DNA of 24,577 nucleotides from a virus: positions 1 through 24,577 of the IMG/VR virus record IMGVR_UViG_3300032246_001737. One strand, written 5' to 3'. Below, in pieces: positions 17,116-23,488 of this stretch; the stretch's first letter is position 1, and each line of letters starts with the position of its first letter. The notes under the pieces were generated by a model. It was given only the letters and a program-made list of their open reading frames with translations. It made no database searches and was not told the origin of the DNA. The translations under genes and the position numbers were made by a program.

Positions 17116-17213
17116 TGTTTATTTATAAGCTCTAGGAGTAAAACAGCTGTACGGAATCTGAGATATCGTGAGGAAAATTCTTAGGCCGGAACAGAAAAAA
17201 TCGAATTTCCAAA
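17116..17213. other. 98-bp intergenic gap between spike and gp25 genes
   Basis: By far the longest gap inside the leftward gene block; other junctions are overlapping or under about 15 bases. It contains the TATAAATA octamer at its gp25 end, an ACAGCTGT palindrome (17143-17150), and at its spike end half of a 14-base perfect palindrome ccaaattaatttgg (17209-17222) that spans the spike stop codon. No open frame, convincing terminator hairpin with U-tract, or tRNA was found. It probably serves as the promoter region for the wedge genes gp25-gp6 onward. Confidence 0.6.
17120..17127 (-). promoter_or_regulatory. T4-type late promoter octamer TATAAATA before gp25
   Basis: The minus strand reads TATAAATA exactly, the T4 late-promoter -10 consensus recognised by gp55/gp33-modified RNA polymerase. 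It lies in the only sizeable intergenic gap of the block. Only AACA separates it from the gp25 ATG, so initiation at the usual distance would give a leaderless or nearly leaderless mRNA. Confidence 0.6.
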
Positions 17214-18143
17214 TTAATTTGGTACACCTGTATTCGAAGGACCACCTGTAACACCGCTATGTGTATGCGTTTTCAGACTTACGCCTTGGCCAACAACATC
17301 GGCCGAAGCGGTAACACCACCAGTTACATTGATATTACCAGTAAATGTCATTGAACCACCGCCTTGACCTGTACCACCAGAAATATTTTTTGCAGCAAAT
17401 AGACTGGAGTTTGTGGTAATATTACCAACGACATTTTCATAACCACCAATTTCAGTATTTCTAGTAATAAATGCATCTCTATCAAGCAATAAATCTTGGT
17501 GACCAACAAAATTTAATTGTGCTTGAATATTCTTTGCGGAAGAGATATTACCTTGGTTTAATATGTTACCTGTGGTAATATAGTCACCTACTTGGTTAAT
17601 AGGACCAACAAGGTTGAAATCTGATGCAGAGGCAGTAAACATACCATCTACTGCCAAATTCATGTTTCCGCCTACTTTCCAATTTACATCTCCATCTACC
17701 TGTAATTGTGCATTTCCTTGTACATATACTTTACAATCTCCTTGAACCGACACGGTTGCTTTACCCATAATCTGAACAAAGTCATCTTTCATAATAATCT
17801 GATAATTATCATTAAAGATTTTTTCTGTTTTTGAACCATCTGGTCCAATTTCAAAGAAAGTACCACTTCTATGTGCTATTGATACTCTCTCGGCGCCAGG
17901 AGTATCATCAAACTCCATTAGATGACCAGATTCAGTTGCTTTTGCATTATTGTATGGATATTCTGGTGCGTAAGGTGTAGTTGGCTCACTAAATGCATTA
18001 TTAGGATTATCTACCGCTTCCAATTGAGTTGCGGATTTATCATAAGTTGTTTTATTATTTTGAACATCTTGCAATACAGTCAGTTGCGCCTGCATTGTTG
18101 CAATTTGTTGTTGTAGTGCGAGTATTGCTGAGGTATCTGCCAT
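17214..18143 (-). CDS. 5: gp5 C-terminal domain-like beta-helix spike with HxH tip (309 aa)
   Basis: A 309-residue protein matching the C-terminal part of T4 gp5 as a separate gene. Residues 61-110 (EYPYNNAKATESGHLMEFDD, TPGAERVSIAHRSGTFFEIG) match the T4 gp5 stretch EYPYVHTMETESGHIQEFDD as recalled. Residues 128-167 are octapeptide beta-helix repeats (VSVQGDCK, VYVQGNAQ, LQVDGDVN, WKVGGN), the triangular membrane-piercing needle. Residues 293-295 are His-Thr-His in SLKTHTHSGVTGG, followed by GVPN at the end; this HxH tip resembles the iron-binding apex of P2 gpV-type spikes. The N-terminal 40 residues form a Gln-rich coiled coil. It overlaps the stop of the gp5N gene by one base (TAATG), so the two parts are co-translated and probably assemble together as a trimer. 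The lysozyme domain is absent. Confidence 0.88.
   Translation of the reverse strand: MADTSAILALQQQIATMQAQLTVLQDVQNNKTTYDKSATQLEAVDNPNNAFSEPTTPYAPEYPYNNAKATESGHLMEFDDTPGAERVSIAHRSGTFFEIGPDGSKTEKIFNDNYQIIMKDDFVQIMGKATVSVQGDCKVYVQGNAQLQVDGDVNWKVGGNMNLAVDGMFTASASDFNLVGPINQVGDYITTGNILNQGNISSAKNIQAQLNFVGHQDLLLDRDAFITRNTEIGGYENVVGNITTNSSLFAAKNISGGTGQGGGSMTFTGNINVTGGVTASADVVGQGVSLKTHTHSGVTGGPSNTGVPN
17259..17267 (-). other. His-Thr-His metal-binding tip codons of spike
   Basis: These codons encode H293-T294-H295 of the spike protein, 14 residues before its C-terminus. In phage spikes with this ending, three HxH motifs of a trimer coordinate an iron ion at the apex. The role here is inferred from that family knowledge. 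Confidence 0.6.
17643..17762 (-). repeat. gp5C-type octapeptide beta-helix repeats
   Basis: Residues 128-167 of the spike follow the VxGxxxxx octad over five turns, like the T4 gp5 C-terminal triple-stranded beta-helix. T4 has more turns, so this needle shaft is short before switching to an Asn/Gly-rich region. Confidence 0.8.
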
Positions 18144-19288
18144 TATATTTTACTCAATTCATCTTGTAATTGTTGTTGCATAGAAGCAATATTTGCTTCT
18201 AATTCGGCTGCCATAGTATTTACTTGATTTAATGGTAAAGTTAAACCTGCACCATTAACATTAGGTATTCCATCCACTAAGGTTACTGGATATGTAGTCT
18301 GCACGGTTCCACTACTTAAACTATTTAATTTGGCAACAATATCTCCCGCCACACTCTGCGCTTTTGATTGTAAATCTGCTAATCCTTGTGATGCTGAGGC
18401 GGCCGCCTCTTGTGCTTGAGCTTGAGCTGCAGCTGTGGCTTCTGCAAGTTGTTTTTGAACTGCTTCTTGCGTTTTGGCTAATTGTTCTTGTGCAGCTGCA
18501 ATTTCTGCTTGTACTTGAGCAGCTGCCTGTTTTGCTGAATCTATAAAACCAGAAGCTAAATCTGTAACCGCAGTAATTGGCGCTGTAGATATAATTCTTG
18601 AATTTAATGAAGTAATATCTGGTACCAATGCTTGTAAGTCTGCAACAACACCATCTAATGCAGCCTGAGCGCCTTGAGCGGCACCGGCAATTACATCAGC
18701 CAAGTTTTTATTATCAGGACCTGGAATATCTTTAACAACATTTTCTAATCGTTTTACAATTTGTTCTGGTGCATTATTTGGATCATTAATTGCAATTGGT
18801 GGTACAGTTGGAAAACCAGCAACGGATGGATTTCTTGGTGCCGGTTGGTCGGTTACAGAAGCACCAGAACCGTCTGTTGGTGCAGTTACACTTTTTGGTG
18901 GTACAGGTGCAGTTGCAAGTTCTTCTGCTGTCCTTATATCTTGAAACCCTTTTTGTGGTGCATCTGCCTGTTGTGGTGCAGCTGCACTTGGAACTCCAGG
19001 TAATACACCAAGGTAACCAGGAAATTGACCAGACTCACCATCAAAAAAGAATCCAACAACATAATCACCTTCTTTTGGTGTATTGAAGTTGCGTGAATCA
19101 TTAATAGGCATTACGGGGTGAGCCCACGGCAAATCAGCCGATGGTATTAGGTCAAGGTCATCTGTATGCCAACCAAAGATACGAATTTGACAACGACCAA
19201 TATTTAATGGGTCTTTTCTATTCTCAACTACTCCAATCCACCAGACAAATCCTGACTGACCTAAAAAGTTCTGTTTAAAAATTGGCAT
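18143..19288 (-). CDS. 5: gp5 N-terminal OB-fold hub protein with Ala/Gln coiled coil (381 aa)
   Basis: Start taken at MPIFKQNFLG (19288) rather than an in-frame ATG 30 bases upstream, because that ATG overlaps the previous gene, whereas 19288 has an AAAGG Shine-Dalgarno 9 bases upstream and a TAATG overlap. Residues 15-98 (WWIGVVENRKDPLNIGRCQI, FGWHTDD, LPWAHPVMPI, GDYVVGFFFDGESGQFPGYL) match the OB-fold of T4 gp5 (FVGVVEDRMDPLKLGRVRVR as recalled), which sits on the gp27 trimer. After it come a Pro/Ala-rich linker (100-175) and a long Ala/Gln-rich coiled coil (about 245-320), then a further Gln-rich helix at the end. The lysozyme domain found in T4 gp5 at this place is absent, with no glutamate-containing lysozyme signature seen. 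The following gene supplies the beta-helix spike. Confidence 0.88.
   Translation of the reverse strand: MPIFKQNFLGQSGFVWWIGVVENRKDPLNIGRCQIRIFGWHTDDLDLIPSADLPWAHPVMPINDSRNFNTPKEGDYVVGFFFDGESGQFPGYLGVLPGVPSAAAPQQADAPQKGFQDIRTAEELATAPVPPKSVTAPTDGSGASVTDQPAPRNPSVAGFPTVPPIAINDPNNAPEQIVKRLENVVKDIPGPDNKNLADVIAGAAQGAQAALDGVVADLQALVPDITSLNSRIISTAPITAVTDLASGFIDSAKQAAAQVQAEIAAAQEQLAKTQEAVQKQLAEATAAAQAQAQEAAASASQGLADLQSKAQSVAGDIVAKLNSLSSGTVQTTYPVTLVDGIPNVNGAGLTLPLNQVNTMAAELEANIASMQQQLQDELSKI
18329..18556 (-). repeat. Ala/Gln-rich coiled-coil segment of gp5N protein
   Basis: Residues 245-320 consist mostly of Ala, Gln, Glu and Lys with regular hydrophobic spacing (AAAQVQAEIAAAQEQLAKTQ, then EAVQKQLAEATAAAQAQ). 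It predicts a long trimeric coiled coil and occupies the position where T4 gp5 has its lysozyme domain. Confidence 0.75.
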
Positions 19289-20670
19289 TATACAATACCT
19301 TTCACAGTATTTTTCCAAAGTGCTGAATCCATCTTTGGACTAATATATTCATTTGGAACACTTTCTTTGACAATCTCTAATACTGTTTGAAAACTACTCA
19401 TACTAATAGAATGTCTAACCGCAGTAATTAAATATTTGCCTGAATAGAACTTATCAGGTTCTTTTCCTTTGGTGGTAGGATTCATTGTCAATAAATTAAA
19501 ATTAATTGTTGAACCAACTGTTGCACCAGGATCTCCAGCAATAACCAATTTCATTTTATTATAATTAGTTAATGAAATTTGTGCAGTTCTATTTGGCACA
19601 TATTCTTCAATAAAAATATCTTTTGAATAAGATCCAGGTTTACTACCAATGTAACCCACATCTTTTTGACCTGAATTAGATGTTGCCATCTTAACTACCG
19701 CTTGAGGTGTTTCATATATTGCATCATCTTTTCGATTTTTTGCATTATTGACAATTGGAAATTTATTTAATTTTTTAGATTTTTTAAAATAATCATTATA
19801 ATTAAAATCTACAACATTATGATTTTGTAATAATGGGTCAATAGTAATTAATTGATTGGCAAAAACACCAGAGTTAATTGCATCCAATGTATCAAATGTA
19901 TTTACAAACTCATAGGTAAGAACAGAATAGAATTTTTCTTGCGCTGGTTGAGATTTAATGTCCACATTTTTAGGATCATATGAATAAGTTCTGTATATTT
20001 TTTGATTAAACAAAGTTTGCAAAGAGGCAAATTTATAACCTTCTTTATTCTCAAAAAACAACATATCTGCACCAACCACACCTTCAGTTTTTGACTTTGC
20101 ATAGGTTGATAACCAATTAATTGCTTCAAAAGGTTTGAAATTAGGTACAATAAAACTATAGACACCCTCAGTTTCTTCAATGTCAAGTTTTTTGTTTTTA
20201 GGTACATCCAAATAGTTTTCACCACAAATATCTTCAATAATTTCTGATATTTTTTTATCTTTATATGATTTGCTTATTTTGTATTGTTCTGAAAGAACCA
20301 TTTCATCAGAACAGAAATGAAGTGCATAAGCTTCAGTTTGCATATTACCCACCAACCCTCTGGCTGATATTTTATAAATGCGAAATAATTTATCAACATC
20401 AAATGCTTTACTTCCAGCTTTACCAAAAGTCATGCGAATATATTCATTACCACTCAAATTTAATTTTTCAATAAAAGCTTCAGCATCACTTACCACCAAT
20501 CTACCGGTTACTACATTACTAAAAATATCTTCAAAATAGGCCATTTCGACCATCACAGACGTTACTTCAAATGGACCATAAGATGGTGACAATAGAGTTA
20601 ATGACTTTAATGTAAAGTCTTGTGCGTATATTACACCAGTTTGTTGCGGTGCGGATTCAAAATTTGCCAT
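19288..20670 (-). CDS. Baseplate hub protein, gp27-like (460 aa)
   Basis: Directly upstream of the gp5 OB-fold gene and overlapping it by one base (TAATG). Residues such as FEVTSVMVEMAYFEDIFSNV (about 34-53), PFEAINWLSTYAKSKTEG, VVGADMLFFENKEGYKFASL and GKYLITAVRHSISMSSFQTV fit hub proteins of the gp27/gpD/VgrG-core type: two related beta barrels that form a pseudo-hexameric ring linking tube and spike. T4 gp27 is about 391 residues. Sequence likeness to T4 gp27 is not obvious by eye; the call rests on position next to gp5, length, and my memory of similar proteins annotated as hub in marine T4-like phages. No lysozyme or protease motif was noted. The start follows the gp53 stop after 3 bases, without a clear Shine-Dalgarno. 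Confidence 0.65.
   Translation of the reverse strand: MANFESAPQQTGVIYAQDFTLKSLTLLSPSYGPFEVTSVMVEMAYFEDIFSNVVTGRLVVSDAEAFIEKLNLSGNEYIRMTFGKAGSKAFDVDKLFRIYKISARGLVGNMQTEAYALHFCSDEMVLSEQYKISKSYKDKKISEIIEDICGENYLDVPKNKKLDIEETEGVYSFIVPNFKPFEAINWLSTYAKSKTEGVVGADMLFFENKEGYKFASLQTLFNQKIYRTYSYDPKNVDIKSQPAQEKFYSVLTYEFVNTFDTLDAINSGVFANQLITIDPLLQNHNVVDFNYNDYFKKSKKLNKFPIVNNAKNRKDDAIYETPQAVVKMATSNSGQKDVGYIGSKPGSYSKDIFIEEYVPNRTAQISLTNYNKMKLVIAGDPGATVGSTINFNLLTMNPTTKGKEPDKFYSGKYLITAVRHSISMSSFQTVLEIVKESVPNEYISPKMDSALWKNTVKGIV
19298..19302 (-). promoter_or_regulatory. Shine-Dalgarno deciding the gp5N start
   Basis: The minus strand reads AAAGG, 9 bases before the ATG at 19288. It supports MPIF as the start and argues against the in-frame ATG at 19318, which would fall inside the upstream gene. 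Confidence 0.6.
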
Positions 20671-20673
20671 GAA

Positions 20674-21321
20674 TTATTTGTTTGCCAAGTAATTAAACTG
20701 TTCTTCTAGTTGATTTACATAACCTGCATTTAGTAAACGAATACTTCTTCTTTTTTCATTTTGTTCTTCTTCCCAATCATAAATTGAAAGTGGTGCTTTA
20801 GTAGTTACAACAGTAACTTGAGCATTATCATTCCATTTTGTTGGTTGAAATGCAACAGTTTCAGTACCTGTAATTGTATTGGTATAAGTAGCAAAATCTA
20901 CCACATAAATGTCAGTTGTTGTATTTTGTGTCGTTGAATCAGTAGTTGAAATAATTTTACGATATTCATAAATTGTTGCTTGAGTATATGCAATAGGATC
21001 CATATTGTTATTTGCTGCATCAGCGGCATACTTATCATTAATATAGTTAATAAAAATTTGATATGGTAATGGCCAATCCCATTGAGGGTCGAATAGTTCA
21101 TTTGCAAACAATACTAACCAATAACGATAGGGGTCATTATAATATTTACTTGCAATAACTTCTGGTGTGTCACCTTCTTGTATGTCATACTTATAATACA
21201 AAGAAGGATCGTTTAATAAACCAGGAACAATAGATGTTCTAACTAAAAGATTGACCGCCGCAATTTTATTACCATTAGGGTCTGTCGATACAATAAATGG
21301 TAAAGTGGAAAAATATTTCAT
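20674..21321 (-). CDS. 53: Baseplate wedge protein gp53
   Basis: A 215-residue homologue of T4 gp53 (about 196 residues). Its core LysM-like segment is visible at residues 50-85: GDTPEVIASKYYNDPYRYWL followed by LFANELFDPQWDWPL, matching T4 gp53 (EELANAIYGNPQLYWVLLM, then NDNYDPYYGW as recalled). A charged C-terminal helix follows (YDWEEEQNEKRRSIRLLNAG). Gp53 bridges gp6/gp25 of the wedge to the hub and is needed to join six wedges. The start overlaps the gp48 stop (TAATG) and has GGAG about 10 bases upstream. Confidence 0.9.
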   Translation of the reverse strand: MKYFSTLPFIVSTDPNGNKIAAVNLLVRTSIVPGLLNDPSLYYKYDIQEGDTPEVIASKYYNDPYRYWLVLFANELFDPQWDWPLPYQIFINYINDKYAADAANNNMDPIAYTQATIYEYRKIISTTDSTTQNTTTDIYVVDFATYTNTITGTETVAFQPTKWNDNAQVTVVTTKAPLSIYDWEEEQNEKRRSIRLLNAGYVNQLEEQFNYLANK

Positions 21322-22406
21322 TATCTAACTTCTCCAACTTTATTGCCACCTGGTTTTGTCAAACGACCACGATGTACAATATCCATTTCTTTAAATTGTA
21401 ATGTTAACCGAGTTTGAACTGGCGCACCATCAGCATATGCTGCCCAACCATTTGGTGCATAATCAACAGTCATGTTCTCTAATACACATTCACCAACCTT
21501 GTATAAGTTTTCATTTTCTGTACCCTCTGAACCTAATAAAGGCGCAATTGCGGAACCAATAGAACCTAAACTTCCTAGTACTGAACTAACTATTGAACTA
21601 AAAGTTCCATCACCACCAGTAAATTTAAATTTAATTTCAAATACGGCCGGCATAATAAAATATTGACCTTGACTACCTTTAGCGGCATCACCAAGTATTG
21701 GATGAGAATAATAAGTGAATGTATCAATAATATTTTTCACAGTTTTAGCTTCGGCTTTTGTTTTTGGTGTAAAAATAAAATCTAATTGAAATTGCCTAAG
21801 ACCAATGCCTTTGTATAACAATTGCATTTGTGGGTTTATTGCTTTACCAGTAGATTTTAATAATACATTACCTAACTGGTCTGATGTCAGTCCACTTTTT
21901 TTACCCAAAAGGCCGGCAAGTTCGGCACCTGCAGGTCCTTGTACAAGATTCATGGCAGTATCAGCAAAACTTCCTGTTTTTTTATAATCTTCATATGCTG
22001 AAGTTCCAAGTTGAGTAATTTTACCTGCAACGCCCAATGCCTCAGTCAAACTAAAATCTTCATAGTTAGAACTATAAGTCATATTCAATGTGTCTGGCAT
22101 ATATAAAGCAACCTGACTTGTTATTGCTGTTGTTTTAGGTTTTAATGAAGCCTGCAAACTTTGTTCAACGGTATTGCTAACATTATTAATTGTTTTTAGT
22201 CCTACTTCTTCATTGTTAACTGGATTTACTTCTTTAATTGTAAAAAATACAGAATGTGCTCTGGTTGGATTATTGGCTAAGTCACTTGGATATTGAAGAA
22301 GATTACTATTTTTGTTTGTACCAAATAGTTTACCTAAAGGTCCTGCTATTAATCCACCGGGAATTGCTACACCGCCGATTGATGTTGGGATTGAAATGAC
22401 AGCCAT
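21321..22406 (-). CDS. 48: Baseplate tail-tube cap protein gp48
   Basis: A 361-residue homologue of T4 gp48 (364 residues), which forms the platform joining hub and tail tube. Motifs: YMPDTLNMTYSSNYEDFSL (residues 102-120), FIFTPKTKAEAKTVKNIIDT with FTYYSHP (T4: DLTPRSTEDLMAIINIYQYF as recalled), and a C-terminal gp19-fold-like stretch ENMTVDYAPNG...RLTLQFKEMDIVHRGRL (T4: FDKTPNG...TLEITMREIITLNRASL). It is the first gene of the leftward block. A TATAAATA late promoter lies 31 bases upstream and AAAGG 7 bases upstream of its ATG. The gp54 family was considered, but the C-terminal match and length favour gp48. Confidence 0.85.
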   Translation of the reverse strand: MAVISIPTSIGGVAIPGGLIAGPLGKLFGTNKNSNLLQYPSDLANNPTRAHSVFFTIKEVNPVNNEEVGLKTINNVSNTVEQSLQASLKPKTTAITSQVALYMPDTLNMTYSSNYEDFSLTEALGVAGKITQLGTSAYEDYKKTGSFADTAMNLVQGPAGAELAGLLGKKSGLTSDQLGNVLLKSTGKAINPQMQLLYKGIGLRQFQLDFIFTPKTKAEAKTVKNIIDTFTYYSHPILGDAAKGSQGQYFIMPAVFEIKFKFTGGDGTFSSIVSSVLGSLGSIGSAIAPLLGSEGTENENLYKVGECVLENMTVDYAPNGWAAYADGAPVQTRLTLQFKEMDIVHRGRLTKPGGNKVGEVR

Positions 22407-22413
22407 TTGTTAA

Positions 22414-22418
22414 CCTTT
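22414..22418 (-). promoter_or_regulatory. Shine-Dalgarno of gp48
   Basis: The minus strand reads AAAGG with 7 bases to the ATG, one of the better ribosome sites of the block and consistent with gp48 being first in its transcript. Confidence 0.6.
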
Positions 22419-22437
22419 AAAACGATTGAATTGTATA

Positions 22438-22445
22438 TATTTATA
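22438..22445 (-). promoter_or_regulatory. T4-type late promoter octamer TATAAATA for the leftward baseplate block
   Basis: The minus strand of the divergent gap contains TATAAATA, identical to the T4 late-promoter -10 element. Initiation 6 bases downstream would give a 5' leader of about 26 bases carrying the AAAGG of gp48. Its last base coincides with the A of the gp4 start codon on the opposite strand. Confidence 0.7.
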
Positions 22446-22882
22446 TGGCTTATTCTGGATTATTTAAACCCCGCAACCCTAACAAATATATTGGTGACCA
22501 CACCAATATAGTCTATCGTTCTTCTTGGGAATGTAAAGTAATGTTTTGGCTTGATACCAATCCTGAGATACTATCTTGGGGGTCAGAAGAACTTATTATT
22601 CCTTACAAATCGCCAGTAGATGGTCGTTGGCATCGTTATTTTCCTGATTTTATTGTAAAAGTAAAAACAAAAGAAGGTAAACTCAAAACCATGGTACTCG
22701 AAGTCAAGCCCAAAAGACAGACTATGGAACCAGAAAAAAAGAAAAGAATCACCAAACAATATATCAACGAAGTGACCACATGGGGTGTAAACCAAGCCAA
22801 GTGGAGAGCAGCAGAAGAATACTGTGCGGAACGAGCATGGGACTTTAAATTACTTACCGAAGACCACCTAGGACTCAACTAA
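22445..22882 (+). CDS. 4: Head completion protein gp4 (PD-(D/E)xK nuclease-like)
   Basis: A 145-residue homologue of T4 gp4 (gp50/65), needed to finish DNA-filled heads before tail joining. The sequence begins with GLFKPRNPNKYIGDHTNIVY and RSSWECKVMFWLDTNP, as in the T4-like family. It has the TnsA/PD-(D/E)xK arrangement: Glu29, then Pro67-Asp68 (YFPDFIV), then Glu86-Val-Lys88 (LEVKPK). It is the first gene of the rightward block. No Shine-Dalgarno lies before the ATG; the upstream bases are TATATATTTAT, which is also the reverse strand of the gp48 late promoter. The spacer to the divergent gp48 gene is 38 bases. Family identity is clear; nuclease activity is inferred from the motif. Confidence 0.93.
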   Translation: MAYSGLFKPRNPNKYIGDHTNIVYRSSWECKVMFWLDTNPEILSWGSEELIIPYKSPVDGRWHRYFPDFIVKVKTKEGKLKTMVLEVKPKRQTMEPEKKKRITKQYINEVTTWGVNQAKWRAAEEYCAERAWDFKLLTEDHLGLN

Positions 22883-22891
22883 ATAATCATT

Positions 22892-23488
22892 ATGCCATCT
22901 AAACTTACGCAAATTACTCAGCAAAAAACAACTGCACAATTACAATCATTGTCCAGAGAATCTCACACATGGTTGATGAAAAAGATTGCTGAATTAAGAA
23001 ATGTTGCTCAAATACCCCGTGGTATTGGTGTTGAGAATTTTAGAAAAAATAAAAGATTCATTTTAGGTGGTTTATACCATTTTTATTATGACCCAAAAGG
23101 TAAAGATGATTTGCCATATTATGACCGTTTTCCGTTGGTATTGGCATTGGAGAAATACCCCGATGGTTTTCTTGGGTTAAACCTTCATTACCTACCAATT
23201 AAGTACAGAGTGGCATTTTTGGATAAACTCATGGATTACGCCATCCTGAACGATGAAAATGAACCCAAGAGAATCAGAATAACATATGACATTTTAAACG
23301 CCTCCAAGCGTTTTAAAGCGTTCAGGCCATGCATTAAACGCTATCTAAACAGTCATATTAAGTCAAAGATAATTACCGTTCAACCAGACGAGTGGGAAGT
23401 GGCAATATTCTTGCCTACCCAATTGTTTAAAGGTGCCAAACCGGCAGAAGTATGGAAAGAATCCATACAAGAAATAAGGAATTCTTAA
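22892..23488 (+). CDS. Conserved protein of T4-like phages, function unknown (198 aa)
   Basis: Not assigned with certainty. The 198 residues are basic and carry an amphipathic N-terminal helix (residues 1-40), then FRKNKRFILGGLYHFYYDPK, LPYYDRFPLVLALEKYPDGF and GLNLHYLPIKYRVAFLDKLM, a Lys/Arg-rich helical segment, and a C-terminal WEVAIFLPTQLFKG. Such 'DLPYYDRFPLV...GLNLHYL' proteins recur beside gp4 in marine T4-like phages as I recall, usually as hypothetical proteins. T4 has gp2 (DNA end protector) next to gp4, so synteny raises gp2 as a candidate, but I see no sequence support. The charge suggests nucleic-acid or head-neck contact. The start is 9 bases after the gp4 stop, without a Shine-Dalgarno. 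Confidence 0.75.
   Translation: MPSKLTQITQQKTTAQLQSLSRESHTWLMKKIAELRNVAQIPRGIGVENFRKNKRFILGGLYHFYYDPKGKDDLPYYDRFPLVLALEKYPDGFLGLNLHYLPIKYRVAFLDKLMDYAILNDENEPKRIRITYDILNASKRFKAFRPCIKRYLNSHIKSKIITVQPDEWEVAIFLPTQLFKGAKPAEVWKESIQEIRNS

Noticed and set aside
17116-17213. Possible tRNA in the gap (a TTCGATT loop flanked by GGAAA and TTTTC on the minus strand)
   Set aside because: The 5' half would lie in the spike coding sequence, and no matching acceptor stem, anticodon arm or D-arm was found.
18364-18546. Hydrophobic Leu/Val/Gln plus-strand frame opposite the gp5N coiled coil, which looks like a small membrane protein
   Set aside because: It is the reverse complement of Ala/Gln repeats; neighbouring frames in the same place show the same bias and there is no ribosome site.
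19289-19318. In-frame ATG giving a 10-residue longer gp5N protein
   Set aside because: It lies inside the upstream hub gene, has no ribosome site, and the extra residues (MEKYCERYCI) do not look like a hub N-terminus; the ATG at 19288 has AAAGG and the TAATG overlap.
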